This document shows, piece by piece, positions 1 through 7,725 of a DNA stretch of 17,694 bases (positions are counted from its first letter, which is position 1; each line of letters starts with the position of its first letter). Source of the stretch: Roseibacillus sp. (GTDB lineage Bacteria; Verrucomicrobiota; Verrucomicrobiia; Verrucomicrobiales; Akkermansiaceae); NCBI GenBank assembly GCA_002729275.1, contig PBTP01000091.1, positions 1 through 17,694 of the forward strand, written 5' to 3'. Position numbers and translations under genes: made by a program. Below the pieces are notes generated by a model, which worked only from the letters and a program-made list of their open reading frames with translations, was not told where the DNA came from and did no database searches.

Positions 1-1424
1 GTAAACTCAGAGATATTATCAGCGCCGGCATAGAACCTTCCCGGGATTTAATCAAGACTGACATCCTTAGCGCGCAACAGCGCATCAGCTACCAGCTTCT
101 TACCTACCCCGTGTCAGGCTTCAGGGATAAACCCATGCCCACCGATGAGGAAATTAAAGCTAAGTGGGACGAGAACAATGCGGTCTGGAGCGAAATCGAG
201 AAGCTTACAGACGATATCCAGGACCTGAAGGAAGAAATCGAGAAGGGGGGCGACAGGGATACCGAGGAAGAAAGGCAAAAGTTGAACACAAAAGAGGGTC
301 AAGTTGCCACCGACAGAGCCCGGGTGAAATACCTCTCTAAGCCCAAACGCAAGGTAACTTACGTCCTCGCCTCTCCGGATTATGAGGCCATCGTAAAGTC
401 TAAGGAAGCTTCCGTAGAAAAGTCCAGCGCCGTAGAACCTGAGGACACCACCTCTCCCACCGAAGAAGAAGGCTGCCAAGAACCTGCAGAGCAACCTGCA
501 GAGCAACCTGCAGAGCAACCTGCAGAGCAACCTGCAGAGCAACCCGCAGAGCAACCCGCGGAGCAACCTGCAGAGGTGCCCGCTGTGATCCAGCCCCCAT
601 CCCAACCAACTCCAATCCCCGCGAAGCCCGCAAAAGATCAGCTTTCGGAGGCCGAGCGCAAGGATGCTCTTTTTAACCTGGCCGTTAAGTTTGGTGAGCT
701 CGACGAGAAAATGCTCGAGCAGAAGTCACTCTCGGAGGCCGCTGCCGAACTCGGCCTTACCGTCAAGACTACCGAATTGCTTGAGAAAGATATGCTTCCT
801 GCCGATTTCAGCAGTAATTTCAGGGACAGCCCCGGCACTGCGGCTGATGCTATCTTCGATGCCCCATCAGGAACTAAAAAGTTTGAACCACTGGGGGACG
901 ACCAGTGGCTCTATTTTGAGGTGCTCGAGACAAAAGATCCTGTCGCATTAAGCTTCGAAGAGGCTAAGGAGGACGTCCGTAAAGACCTTGTTTCAGAGCA
1001 AGCTATCGAATTGATGCAAGAGAAGGCCGAGGGGCACTACGACCTAATCTCGGCCGCCATGAAAGAGGGAAAGACTTTCGCGCAGGCCACCAATGAGCTT
1101 AAGCTCATACCTGTCGTTCGGAGTGAGGTCACCCGGTCCGGAACCATGGGAGGGGTGATGCGTGAATACACCATCGCAGCGCGCGTGAACCCCGGAGAGC
1201 TCTCCGACCTGATCACTGATACCGAAGAGGATGAGCGTTTCGGTCTCGCCCGGTCCTTTTTTCTTCTTGTCGAAAAACGTGAGGTTTATGAGGAAACCGG
1301 TATCGACGCGATGGTCGATATGCAGGTAGAGGGCCGCTTAAGGGGGTATCAGAATGCAGCGCTAATGAACTGGTTCATGCAGGCCAAGGCCTCCGCCAAT
1401 TTTTCTGCCGCTGCTACCGAGTAA
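1..1424 (+). CDS. PpiD/SurA-like periplasmic folding factor, 5' end outside window
   Basis: The reading frame is open from the first complete codon (position 3) to TAA at 1422-1424, giving about 473 visible residues. The true start lies off the left edge; the GTG at 111 is internal. The early visible part (SAQQRISYQLLTYPVSGF, then PTDEEIKAKWDEN, then KRKVTYVLAS) matches the middle of PpiD/SurA-type proteins, where a chaperone domain is followed by 'vt-deEik-yye-n' and 'rkv-yil'. A strongly charged coiled-coil-like stretch, E/D/K-rich, covers about 160-310. A Pro/Glu/Gln linker made of PAEQ repeats follows at 483-578. The C-terminal part (about 640-1400) resembles the PpiD tail: an alanine-rich helix, then 'SFEEAKEDVRKDLV'. 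I do not see a full parvulin signature, so isomerase activity is doubtful and a chaperone role is more likely. By family it would be membrane-anchored and face the periplasm. The next gene starts 15 nt downstream. Confidence 0.7.
   Translation, partial: KLRDIISAGIEPSRDLIKTDILSAQQRISYQLLTYPVSGFRDKPMPTDEEIKAKWDENNAVWSEIEKLTDDIQDLKEEIEKGGDRDTEEERQKLNTKEGQVATDRARVKYLSKPKRKVTYVLASPDYEAIVKSKEASVEKSSAVEPEDTTSPTEEEGCQEPAEQPAEQPAEQPAEQPAEQPAEQPAEQPAEVPAVIQPPSQPTPIPAKPAKDQLSEAERKDALFNLAVKFGELDEKMLEQKSLSEAAAELGLTVKTTELLEKDMLPADFSSNFRDSPGTAADAIFDAPSGTKKFEPLGDDQWLYFEVLETKDPVALSFEEAKEDVRKDLVSEQAIELMQEKAEGHYDLISAAMKEGKTFAQATNELKLIPVVRSEVTRSGTMGGVMREYTIAARVNPGELSDLITDTEEDERFGLARSFFLLVEKREVYEETGIDAMVDMQVEGRLRGYQNAALMNWFMQAKASANFSAAATE
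483..578 (+). repeat. 12-bp tandem repeat encoding PAEQ units
   Basis: Seven full copies of a 12-nt unit (cctgcagagcaa) lie head to tail at 483-566. An eighth unit (567-578) diverges at its end and reads PAEV. Copies 1-5 are identical; copies 6 and 7 carry only silent T-to-C or A-to-G changes. The unit is a multiple of three, so gain or loss of a copy would keep the frame. It encodes a flexible, acidic, proline-rich linker. Confidence 0.95.
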
Positions 1425-1439
1425 ACATCGTTCGACAGA

Positions 1440-1799
1440 ATGGCAGAGGCAGCTCCTCAATCTCCGGATGCTTCTGGAGCCTATGACGAAGGAAGCGCCT
1501 TTTTCGCAATTGGCGACATCGAGGGCGCCGTGAAGGCCTACCGAAGAAGCGTTGCTCTGGATCCAAACTTCTTCGACGGGTGGCACGCTCTCGGCATGGC
1601 CTTACTTAAATCTGGCGAGGTTAAGGAAGCGATCGGGTGCGGGCTACAGGCCACCACCCTTTGCCCCAACGATCTTCTTGCCTGGACGGCTCTCTCGCAA
1701 ATGTATGTTCAAGACGGTCAGATCGCTCAGGCCGAGGACGCCAAGGGGCGAGCCCGTATTCTCTCTCTGGGAGGAAAGGTAGTGCGGGACGGCGATTAA
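1440..1799 (+). CDS. small TPR-repeat protein
   Basis: This 119-residue protein starts at ATG 1440, 15 nt after the preceding stop, and ends at TAA 1797-1799. It contains about two and a half tetratricopeptide repeats. One reads 'AFFAIGDIEGAVKAYRRSVA' then LDPNFFDGW, with the typical A-x-x-x-G-x(6)-A...P spacing. The next starts at 'HALGMALLKSGEVKEAIGCG', and a third begins at 'AWTALSQMYVQDGQIAQAED'. There is no signal peptide or membrane segment, so it is probably cytoplasmic and mediates protein-protein contact. No enzymatic domain is visible and the partner is unknown. No clear Shine-Dalgarno sequence precedes it, and the close spacing suggests co-transcription with the upstream folding factor and perhaps metG (70 nt downstream). 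Confidence 0.8.
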   Translation: MAEAAPQSPDASGAYDEGSAFFAIGDIEGAVKAYRRSVALDPNFFDGWHALGMALLKSGEVKEAIGCGLQATTLCPNDLLAWTALSQMYVQDGQIAQAEDAKGRARILSLGGKVVRDGD

Positions 1800-1869
1800 T
1801 CCTGTTCACCCGGCGGGGCTGGTAATTCAGTTCCACCCCGACTATCACGCTCTCCTCTGCAACAAAGGC

Positions 1870-3471
1870 ATGAACAAATTCTTTATAACCACCGCAATCG
1901 ACTACCCTAACGGTAGTCCGCATATTGGCCATGCCTACGAGAAGGTTCTTGCCGACGTCATTGCGCGTTATCGTCGATTGTGTGGCGACGAAGTCTTCTT
2001 TCTCACAGGCGTTGACCAGCACGGGCAGAAGATGCAGCAGACCGCAGACTTGGAAGGTCTCAATGTTGCCACCCTGGCCACCCGCAATACCCGGAGATTT
2101 GTCTCTCTCTGGGAAAAGCTCGGAGTGCACTACGATGGTTGGGCAGCGACAACTGATGATCTTCACAAAAAGTGCGTCCAGAAAATCCTTACTACCCTGC
2201 ATGACGAGGGCCAACTCTATAAGAAAGCCTACAAGGGCTTCTATTCAGTCAGACAGGAACAGTATCTCACCGAAAAGGATCGCGGGGAAGACGGAGGATT
2301 TGGTGAAGAATGGGGTGAGGTAATCGAGCTGGAGGAAGAAAACTGGTATTTCCGGCTTTCTGAGCATGCGGAATGGTTAAAAACAGCCGTCACAAATGGA
2401 TCGCTCGGTATCCTCCCGGAGTTTCGGCGGGCCGAGGTTCTCAACGCGATTGAGCGAGCTAGTGAGACCGATCTCTGCATATCACGACCGAAGGACAGGC
2501 TTCACTGGGGAATCGAGCTGCCCTTTGACCCAAATTTTGTCACCTACGTCTGGTTTGATGCGCTTATTAACTACATCTCCTTTGCTGGATACCGGAGTGA
2601 AGAAGGCTCCTCGTTACCCGACTTCGACACTCTGTGGCCAGCGAATGCTCATATCATTGGAAAAGATATTCTTGTCCCCGCACATGCCATCTACTGGCCC
2701 TGTATGCTGCGAGCGATGGGATTCACGGAAAACCAGATGCCCATGCTCCTCGTCCACGGCTGGTGGAACATACGAAAGAAGAGCGGAGGCACAGACGGGG
2801 GTTCCGAGGAGAAAATGTCAAAGTCTCTCGGGAACGTCGTCGATCCATCCGAATTAGCTGAACGGTTTGGAGTCGATGCGGTGCGTTACTACCTTGTTCG
2901 TGATATTGTCACCGGCAAGGATAGCGCCTTCGATCCTGAACGCCTTATCAGCCTCTTCAATTCGGAGCTTGCGAATGACCTTGGAAACCTCCTGAACCGG
3001 TCAATTAACATGACCAAGCGCTTTATCGGCGGAGAGCTTTCGCAGACAAGCTACGACGATCAAGCCTGCGAGGAAGTCCGATCCTCACTTGCAGAGACAA
3101 TCAAGTCTTATCGCTCAGCCATGGACGCCTACGACCTCCCCGGCGCTTTGAAGGCGATCAATTCGCATGTGGTCCGGTGCAATCAGTTTATCGAGAAGAA
3201 CCCTCCATTCGAACTACGAAAGGATGAATCTCAGTCCGAGCGGGTAGCCACTATCCTTTATCATCTCTGTGAATCCTGCCTGCACCTTTCAGTCCTCCTG
3301 TCCCCTTTCCTTCCCGATGCCGCAACTAAAATTCGTGGGCAGCTGCGCGCGGAACAATCCTTCAGCGGACGCCTTGACGACCTGAGCTGGGGAATCCTGC
3401 AGGGCGGCCACCAGACCGGGAAGGCCAAGCCAGTTTTTCCGCGAATCGTTCTCGAAGAAGACCAAAACTGA
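1870..3471 (+). CDS. metG: methionyl-tRNA synthetase
   Basis: This is a class I aminoacyl-tRNA synthetase that charges tRNA(Met) with methionine in the cytoplasm. The 533-residue protein starts at ATG 1870 behind a close AAAGG (1864-1868). The HIGH signature is at residues 18-21 (YPNGSPHIGHAYE) and the KMSKS signature at 315-319 (EEKMSKSLGN). Between them are the family segments 'GVDQHGQKMQQ' and 'YVWFDALINYISF'. The C-terminal anticodon-binding helical domain (about 360-500) contains 'NDLGNLLNR'. There is no C-terminal OB-fold tRNA-binding extension, so it is the short form. The connective-peptide region (about 123-165, GFYSVRQEQYLTEKD) lacks the cysteines that bind zinc in many MetRS, so this is a zinc-free type. 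It converges with the minus-strand GspF/PilC-like gene at a shared hairpin. Confidence 0.97.
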   Translation: MNKFFITTAIDYPNGSPHIGHAYEKVLADVIARYRRLCGDEVFFLTGVDQHGQKMQQTADLEGLNVATLATRNTRRFVSLWEKLGVHYDGWAATTDDLHKKCVQKILTTLHDEGQLYKKAYKGFYSVRQEQYLTEKDRGEDGGFGEEWGEVIELEEENWYFRLSEHAEWLKTAVTNGSLGILPEFRRAEVLNAIERASETDLCISRPKDRLHWGIELPFDPNFVTYVWFDALINYISFAGYRSEEGSSLPDFDTLWPANAHIIGKDILVPAHAIYWPCMLRAMGFTENQMPMLLVHGWWNIRKKSGGTDGGSEEKMSKSLGNVVDPSELAERFGVDAVRYYLVRDIVTGKDSAFDPERLISLFNSELANDLGNLLNRSINMTKRFIGGELSQTSYDDQACEEVRSSLAETIKSYRSAMDAYDLPGALKAINSHVVRCNQFIEKNPPFELRKDESQSERVATILYHLCESCLHLSVLLSPFLPDAATKIRGQLRAEQSFSGRLDDLSWGILQGGHQTGKAKPVFPRIVLEEDQN

Positions 3472-3497
3472 AAAAGAGCGGTAGACCCTCTACCGCT
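3471..3497 (-). terminator. hairpin terminator between convergent metG and GspF/PilC-like gene
   Basis: A perfect 9-bp inverted repeat, agcggtaga / tctaccgct, lies at 3477-3485 and 3489-3497 with a CCC loop. On the minus strand the stem is followed by C and five T (complement of 3471-3476), the form expected of a Rho-independent terminator for the minus-strand gene. Its stop codon (3496-3498) overlaps the foot of the stem. On the plus strand there is no T-run after the stem, so termination of metG here is less certain. Confidence 0.75.
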
Positions 3498-4791
3498 ACT
3501 GTCCGCTGAGACTGTTGATCGTCTGAAAGATCGCGGTGATCATCAGGTAGGCCATCGTTCCAATCAAAAGCGCCATGATAATCAGGACGGCCGGCATGAT
3601 TAGCGCCATAATTCGCTGCAGGGAATTGTTCAACTCCTTGTCATAGCGAACTGCAGCCCTCTGCAAGGCCTTATCAATTTTCCCGGTCTGCTCGCCCACG
3701 GCCACCATGTCGATGAGTAGCGAAGGAAAGATTCCGGCTTTGATCATCGACTTTGAAAGGGAGCGGCCATCCCCGACCATCTCGATCATTTCATTCAGGT
3801 GCTCCTGCTGGTGGATGTTTGGCGTAGCATCCCGAGTCAACTGGAGGGCGCGAAGCAGTGGCAGGCCATTCCCGACAAGGTTCGCCATCGTTTCGAGGAA
3901 TTGCACAAAAAACCTGTGCTCAACCACGCGCCCGAACAATGGGAGCTTTAGTTTGATCCGATCCCATGCAGGCTTATTTTTCTCTGCGTCCTTCCAAGCC
4001 TTGAAGAGGACCGCTACAGCCACCACCAGGATAAGGAGAGCAGGCCAGAACTTTGAAAAGAACCCACTCAGAGCGATCAGAATCTTGGCCCCGGTGGGCA
4101 TTTCCGCTCCGGGAGTACTCTCAAGGAGCGCGGTCAACTGGGGTATCAGCTTGGTGACAAAAATGATTGAGACCATGATTCCCGAAAACATCAGGAAAGC
4201 TGGATAGATCAGGGCCAGCGTCACACGTCCCTGCAACTCTTGTAGAGTCTTAAGATAGTGAGCCTGTCGCTTCAGGATGGTGTCCAGAGCGCCACTGGCC
4301 TCACCAGCAGCCGCAAGAGAGCAGTAGAGGGGGCCAAAACTCGGGCTAACCCGATTCAACGCATTGGAGAAACTGTTTCCGTCCCTCACGATCTGGCGCA
4401 ACTTCAACGAGACCACCTTCAGGTTGCCAAGCTCTTGCCGGCCTTCCATAGCCTTGAGAGCAGGCTCTAGTTGCAGCCCTGCAGAGAGCATGTCGCTTAG
4501 CTCCTCTGTAAACATAACCACATCTGCTCGCTTGAGCTTGATTGGCCCCTCAGGAATTTCCTTTTCCTCTGCCTTGGAAGCCTCGGCTACTGCCTTTTCC
4601 TTTCCCTTCCTCTTACCTGGCTGCGCCTTCGCTTCCGTTGGAGGAACTGCACTCGCTCCACTGTCACTCACCTTGACCGGCTGAAGCCCTTGCCGATCCA
4701 GCAACCTGAGTGCTTCACGTCGATCTGCTGCTTCGAGCTCACCACTGGTGACCTGTCCCCTCTTGAGAGCCTTGTATGCAAATAGTGGCAT
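3496..4791 (-). CDS. GspF/PilC-family inner-membrane platform protein (type II secretion / type IV pilus)
   Basis: This 431-residue protein starts at ATG 4789-4791 with AGGAG just upstream (4795-4799 on the opposite strand). The N-terminus (MPLFAYKAL, then GELEAADRREALRLLDRQGL) is the classic GspF/PilC opening. A Lys/Glu/Ala-rich linker of about 45 residues follows. Two T2SSF domains come next, the first from 'MFTEELSDMLSAGLQLEPAL' and the second from 'FFVQFLETMANLVGNGLPLL'. Three hydrophobic segments are visible: around ALIYPAFLMFSGIMVSIIFV, around FWPALLILVVAVAVLF, and near the C-terminus (MPAVLIIMALLIGTMAYLMI). The family forms the inner-membrane platform that couples the assembly ATPase to pilin or pseudopilin insertion. 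It lies 23 nt after the ATPase gene, so the two form an operon. Whether this is PilC or GspF cannot be decided because no pilin or secretin gene is in the window. Confidence 0.92.
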   Translation of the reverse strand: MPLFAYKALKRGQVTSGELEAADRREALRLLDRQGLQPVKVSDSGASAVPPTEAKAQPGKRKGKEKAVAEASKAEEKEIPEGPIKLKRADVVMFTEELSDMLSAGLQLEPALKAMEGRQELGNLKVVSLKLRQIVRDGNSFSNALNRVSPSFGPLYCSLAAAGEASGALDTILKRQAHYLKTLQELQGRVTLALIYPAFLMFSGIMVSIIFVTKLIPQLTALLESTPGAEMPTGAKILIALSGFFSKFWPALLILVVAVAVLFKAWKDAEKNKPAWDRIKLKLPLFGRVVEHRFFVQFLETMANLVGNGLPLLRALQLTRDATPNIHQQEHLNEMIEMVGDGRSLSKSMIKAGIFPSLLIDMVAVGEQTGKIDKALQRAAVRYDKELNNSLQRIMALIMPAVLIIMALLIGTMAYLMITAIFQTINSLSGQ

Positions 4792-4794
4792 GAT

Positions 4795-4799
4795 CTCCT
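4795..4799 (-). promoter_or_regulatory. Shine-Dalgarno AGGAG for GspF/PilC-like gene
   Basis: AGGAG on the minus strand lies 3 nt before the ATG at 4791 and supports that start. It sits in the 23-nt spacer after the upstream ATPase gene. Confidence 0.6.
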
Positions 4800-4814
4800 A
4801 TGAAGCTTACAAAC

Positions 4815-6536
4815 TTAATCGGATTCTCCTCCAAGGTCAGAACTCGTGACCGAGATCACTTCCTCGATCGTCGTCTCGCCCTGCATCACCTTCGACCAAC
4901 CGTATTCTCGCATCGGCACGTAACCTTCCTTCATCGCAAGAGCCTTAACTTCGCTGGCAGGAGCTCCATGGGCAATCAACTCCTGCATCGGCACTGTGAG
5001 AAGAGCGATTTCATAAATCGCAAGCCGACCAGAAAAACCGGTGTTTCGACAATGGTCGCAGCCCACAGCTTCGTAGGCCGTCCCTTCCAATTCCAGAGGG
5101 ATTCCCAGCTCCCGCTTATCGTCATCAGAAACCGTAGCAGGACGACGGCATTTTTCACACAGGCGGCGGACAAGCCTCTGAGCGAGAAACGCTCTCACGG
5201 CCGCCGAAAGAAGGAAGGGCTCGACCCCCATGTCCGTGAGACGGCCAATTCCCCCAAGCGCATCATTAGTATGGAGAGTACTGAATACCAGGTGACCAGT
5301 CAGGGAGGCCCTGATTGCGATCTCCGCAGTCTCAAGATCCCGAATCTCACCAATCATGACAATATCCGGATCCGCCCGCAGGATAGAACGCAGTCCACTG
5401 GCGAAAGTCAGGCCGATCTCGGACTTCACCGCAATCTGCATCACTCCATCTAACTTGTTCTCAACCGGGTCCTCAATCGTGACGATTCTGGTCTCCGGCG
5501 CATTCACCTCGGAGAGAAAGGAATAAAGGCTCGTTGATTTTCCCGAACCAGTGGGCCCTGTAATAAGGATGATCCCGTTGGAAAGACCGAGAAGGCGCTC
5601 AATCTTGTCCTGCACACTAGGCTCCATCGAGAGCATCCCAATGTTGAACTTCTGCTGGTTCAGCAAGCGAAGGCTGACGCTTTCACCTTCCACGGTAGGC
5701 ACCGTCGCGACCCGGACATCGATTCCTGAGCCTTCGAACGACAAATTGATCCGACCATCCTGTGGAAGCCGCCGTTCCGCAATATCAAGACGGGACATGA
5801 TCTTCAATCTGGCGATCACCGAGCTCTGGAGGGCCTTGATGTTCTCAGGCACTGCAATATCCAGCAGAACTCCATCCACTCGGTAGCGTATCCGGAGATT
5901 ATCAGAGAGCGGCTCGACGTGAATATCCGTGGCCCTCTGTTCGAGAGCCTCTCTTATGATTTGATTGACGAACTTGACGACACTTGCCTCCTCATCCTCA
6001 TCCTCATCAATGACACTGGCCTCGTCCCCCTGCTCAAGATTATCGTAATCAAGATCTCTCCCCTCGAGTATCTGCTCGAAGGTGTCAGCACCCACTCCGT
6101 AAAGCCGCCGCAAGCCATCATGAACCCTTCGGCGCGATGCCATCCTCCAAGTGATTGGAACCTCGACCGCCTGTACCGCAGCCTGACGAGCCGCAAGGTT
6201 GAAGGGATCATAGGTGGCGATCACAAGCCGCCTGGTTCCATGTTCATCACTCCCCTCAAATTCGACCGGAAGAATCTGATGCCGCAAAGCGACCTGCGGC
6301 CCGCAAACCTTGCGAAGAGGGAGAGGCTCAGATGGAGAGGGAATATCCTCGAGCCAATGGAGTCCTAAGGAATTCGCGAGAGTCCTCATGTAGGGCTCCT
6401 CGTCGACCATCTCGGTATCGAGAATATCATCCAAGGGACTGCGCTGCCCTGCTGCCGCAGCAACGATCACCTCCGAAAGAAGATCGATATCACTGCATCC
6501 TGTGTTCCGGGCGGGAGCGATGAGCAACTCTGTCAT
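4815..6536 (-). CDS. GspE/PilB-family assembly ATPase (type II secretion / type IV pilus)
   Basis: This 573-residue hexameric-type ATPase powers pilus or pseudopilus assembly at the cytoplasmic face of the inner membrane. The N-terminal T2SSE_N-like domain covers about 30-150. The catalytic core starts near 'ATDIHVEPLSDNLRIRYRVD'. Walker A is GPTGSGKS at residues 327-334, the Walker B region is 'RADPDIVMIGEIRD', and a His-containing motif reads 'GHLVFSTLHTNDA'. A tetracysteine zinc site is intact: C460/C463 (CEKC) and C493/C496 (CDHC), which is typical of GspE/PilB and absent from PilT. An acidic run (DEDEDEE) precedes 'VVKFVNQIIREALEQ'. The start is ATG 6534-6536; an in-frame stop a few codons upstream rules out a much longer protein. 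No clear Shine-Dalgarno is seen. The GspF/PilC-like gene follows 23 nt later. Confidence 0.94.
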   Translation of the reverse strand: MTELLIAPARNTGCSDIDLLSEVIVAAAAGQRSPLDDILDTEMVDEEPYMRTLANSLGLHWLEDIPSPSEPLPLRKVCGPQVALRHQILPVEFEGSDEHGTRRLVIATYDPFNLAARQAAVQAVEVPITWRMASRRRVHDGLRRLYGVGADTFEQILEGRDLDYDNLEQGDEASVIDEDEDEEASVVKFVNQIIREALEQRATDIHVEPLSDNLRIRYRVDGVLLDIAVPENIKALQSSVIARLKIMSRLDIAERRLPQDGRINLSFEGSGIDVRVATVPTVEGESVSLRLLNQQKFNIGMLSMEPSVQDKIERLLGLSNGIILITGPTGSGKSTSLYSFLSEVNAPETRIVTIEDPVENKLDGVMQIAVKSEIGLTFASGLRSILRADPDIVMIGEIRDLETAEIAIRASLTGHLVFSTLHTNDALGGIGRLTDMGVEPFLLSAAVRAFLAQRLVRRLCEKCRRPATVSDDDKRELGIPLELEGTAYEAVGCDHCRNTGFSGRLAIYEIALLTVPMQELIAHGAPASEVKALAMKEGYVPMREYGWSKVMQGETTIEEVISVTSSDLGGESD

Positions 6537-6638
6537 ATTAGTTTAGCTGTGCGGATGATGCCCGCGAATAGCCCTTCTGTCACTACTTTCAGGGTCCGAT
6601 CGAGACGCGGGACGATTCCAGGGCCTGATCGGCGTCCC

Positions 6639-6644
6639 CAGTAT
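6639..6644 (-). promoter_or_regulatory. possible -10 box upstream of GspE/PilB-like gene
   Basis: On the minus strand the 179-nt gap between trxB and the ATPase gene contains TATACT, one mismatch from the bacterial -10 consensus. It lies about 100 nt before the start codon. No good -35 box is seen at the right distance because a T9 tract occupies that region. The call is weak. If correct, the secretion pair is transcribed separately from trxB. Confidence 0.2.
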
Positions 6645-6654
6645 ATGCCATTGC

Positions 6655-6682
6655 GAAAAAAAAGACCGATTTCCGCACGGAA
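6655..6682 (-). terminator. possible weak terminator after trxB
   Basis: On the minus strand, downstream of the trxB stop, a short inverted repeat TTCCG/CGGAA (6671-6682) is followed after 7 nt by nine T (complement of 6655-6663). The loop is only 2 nt in the simplest fold, so the hairpin is weak. The long T-run is the stronger signal. Confidence 0.35.
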
Positions 6683-6715
6683 TGTGTCTGGGATTCCAAA
6701 TAATGCCTCTATTTC

Positions 6716-7642
6716 TCAGCTCTCGTGATCGGCGAGGTAGCGCTCAGCCTCGAGGGCAGCCGCACAACCCTGCCCTGCAGCTGTGATGGCCTGCCGGTAG
6801 TAGTGATCTGCGACGTCCCCTGCAGCAAAGAGACCGGGTGTGCGCGTTGAAGTCCGCCCCGGTGTTTGCAGAATATATCCATCCTCATCAAGGTCCGCGA
6901 GCCCGTTAAGAAACCCGCTGTTTGGCACATGCCCGATCGCGATGAAAACCCCCTTAACCTTCAAGGAGCTCTCTTCACCGGTTTTACGGTTGCGGATGCT
7001 CACCGAGTCCATCTTCCCATCGTCACCGGGATGATACGCGGTTAACTCCGTATTCCAGACTGCCTCCACCTTTTCATGGGCCAGAGCCCTTTCAGCCATG
7101 ATCTTCGATGCGCGCAGCTCTCCCCGCCGATGAACAAGATACACCTTGGTCGCAAATCTTGTCAGGAAAGTCGCCTCTTCGCAGGCTGAGTCACCCCCAC
7201 CAATAACCGCTACAGGCATGTCCCGGTAAAACGCCCCATCACAGGTAGCACAGGTAGTCAGGCCATTCTTCCCGTTTTCTTCGTTGGGTAATCCCAGCAG
7301 GCGAGGCCGGGCACCAGTCGCCACGATCACAGTCCGGGCCTGCAAACTCTCTTCGCCACACTGAACCACAAACGAGCCATCTTCTGCTTTCTCGACAAGA
7401 TCTACAGTCTTATACGCAATTTTGGTTCCAAACCGTTCGGCTTGCTGCTGCATGTTGAACATCAGGGTAGGTCCATCCACTCCCTCAGGGAACCCCGGAT
7501 AATTTTCAACCTCACTGGTGGTCGTCAGCTGCCCTCCGATCTGCTCCCCGGCAAGGACGAGCGGCTGGAGGTTGGCCCGGGCAGTATAAATCGCTGCGGT
7601 CCATCCTGCGCAGCCGGTTCCAATAATGATGACGTCTTCCAT
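6716..7642 (-). CDS. trxB: thioredoxin-disulfide reductase
   Basis: This FAD/NADPH enzyme reduces thioredoxin in the cytoplasm. It is 308 residues long, normal for the low-molecular-weight bacterial form. The FAD dinucleotide motif at the N-terminus reads '[18 protein letters not shown]', with Cys at the place of the usual Pro in GxGPAG. The redox-active pair is C131/C134 (CATCDGAFY). The NADPH motif is '[20 protein letters not shown]', and a second nucleotide-site region holds '[12 protein letters not shown]'. The C-terminal FAD segment is '[16 protein letters not shown]' then ITAAGQG. The start is ATG 7640-7642, with no strong Shine-Dalgarno. The gene upstream on the same strand, 83 nt away, encodes a thioredoxin-fold protein, so co-transcription is plausible. 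That protein is probably exported, so it is not an obvious direct substrate. Confidence 0.97.
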   Translation of the reverse strand: MEDVIIIGTGCAGWTAAIYTARANLQPLVLAGEQIGGQLTTTSEVENYPGFPEGVDGPTLMFNMQQQAERFGTKIAYKTVDLVEKAEDGSFVVQCGEESLQARTVIVATGARPRLLGLPNEENGKNGLTTCATCDGAFYRDMPVAVIGGGDSACEEATFLTRFATKVYLVHRRGELRASKIMAERALAHEKVEAVWNTELTAYHPGDDGKMDSVSIRNRKTGEESSLKVKGVFIAIGHVPNSGFLNGLADLDEDGYILQTPGRTSTRTPGLFAAGDVADHYYRQAITAAGQGCAAALEAERYLADHES

Positions 7643-7725
7643 AAGGTCTCGTAGTCGTTTTTGTTGATGCGAACTGGGAAGGAACTCTGAGCGGGCACGG
7701 GAGGAATAACCAATCTGAAATCTAC

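Noticed and set aside
1800..1869. Possible RNA element in the 70-nt gap before metG
   Set aside because: I looked for a T-box or tRNA-like fold. The stretch is too short and shows no specifier or antiterminator features.
1621..2214. 197-codon minus-strand open frame across the TPR-metG junction
   Set aside because: It is antisense to the TPR gene and the 5' half of metG, including the HIGH motif region. No independent support.
4800..5453. 217-codon plus-strand open frame antisense to the GspE/PilB-like gene
   Set aside because: It mirrors the conserved zinc-site region of the ATPase. No domain or ribosome-binding site is seen.
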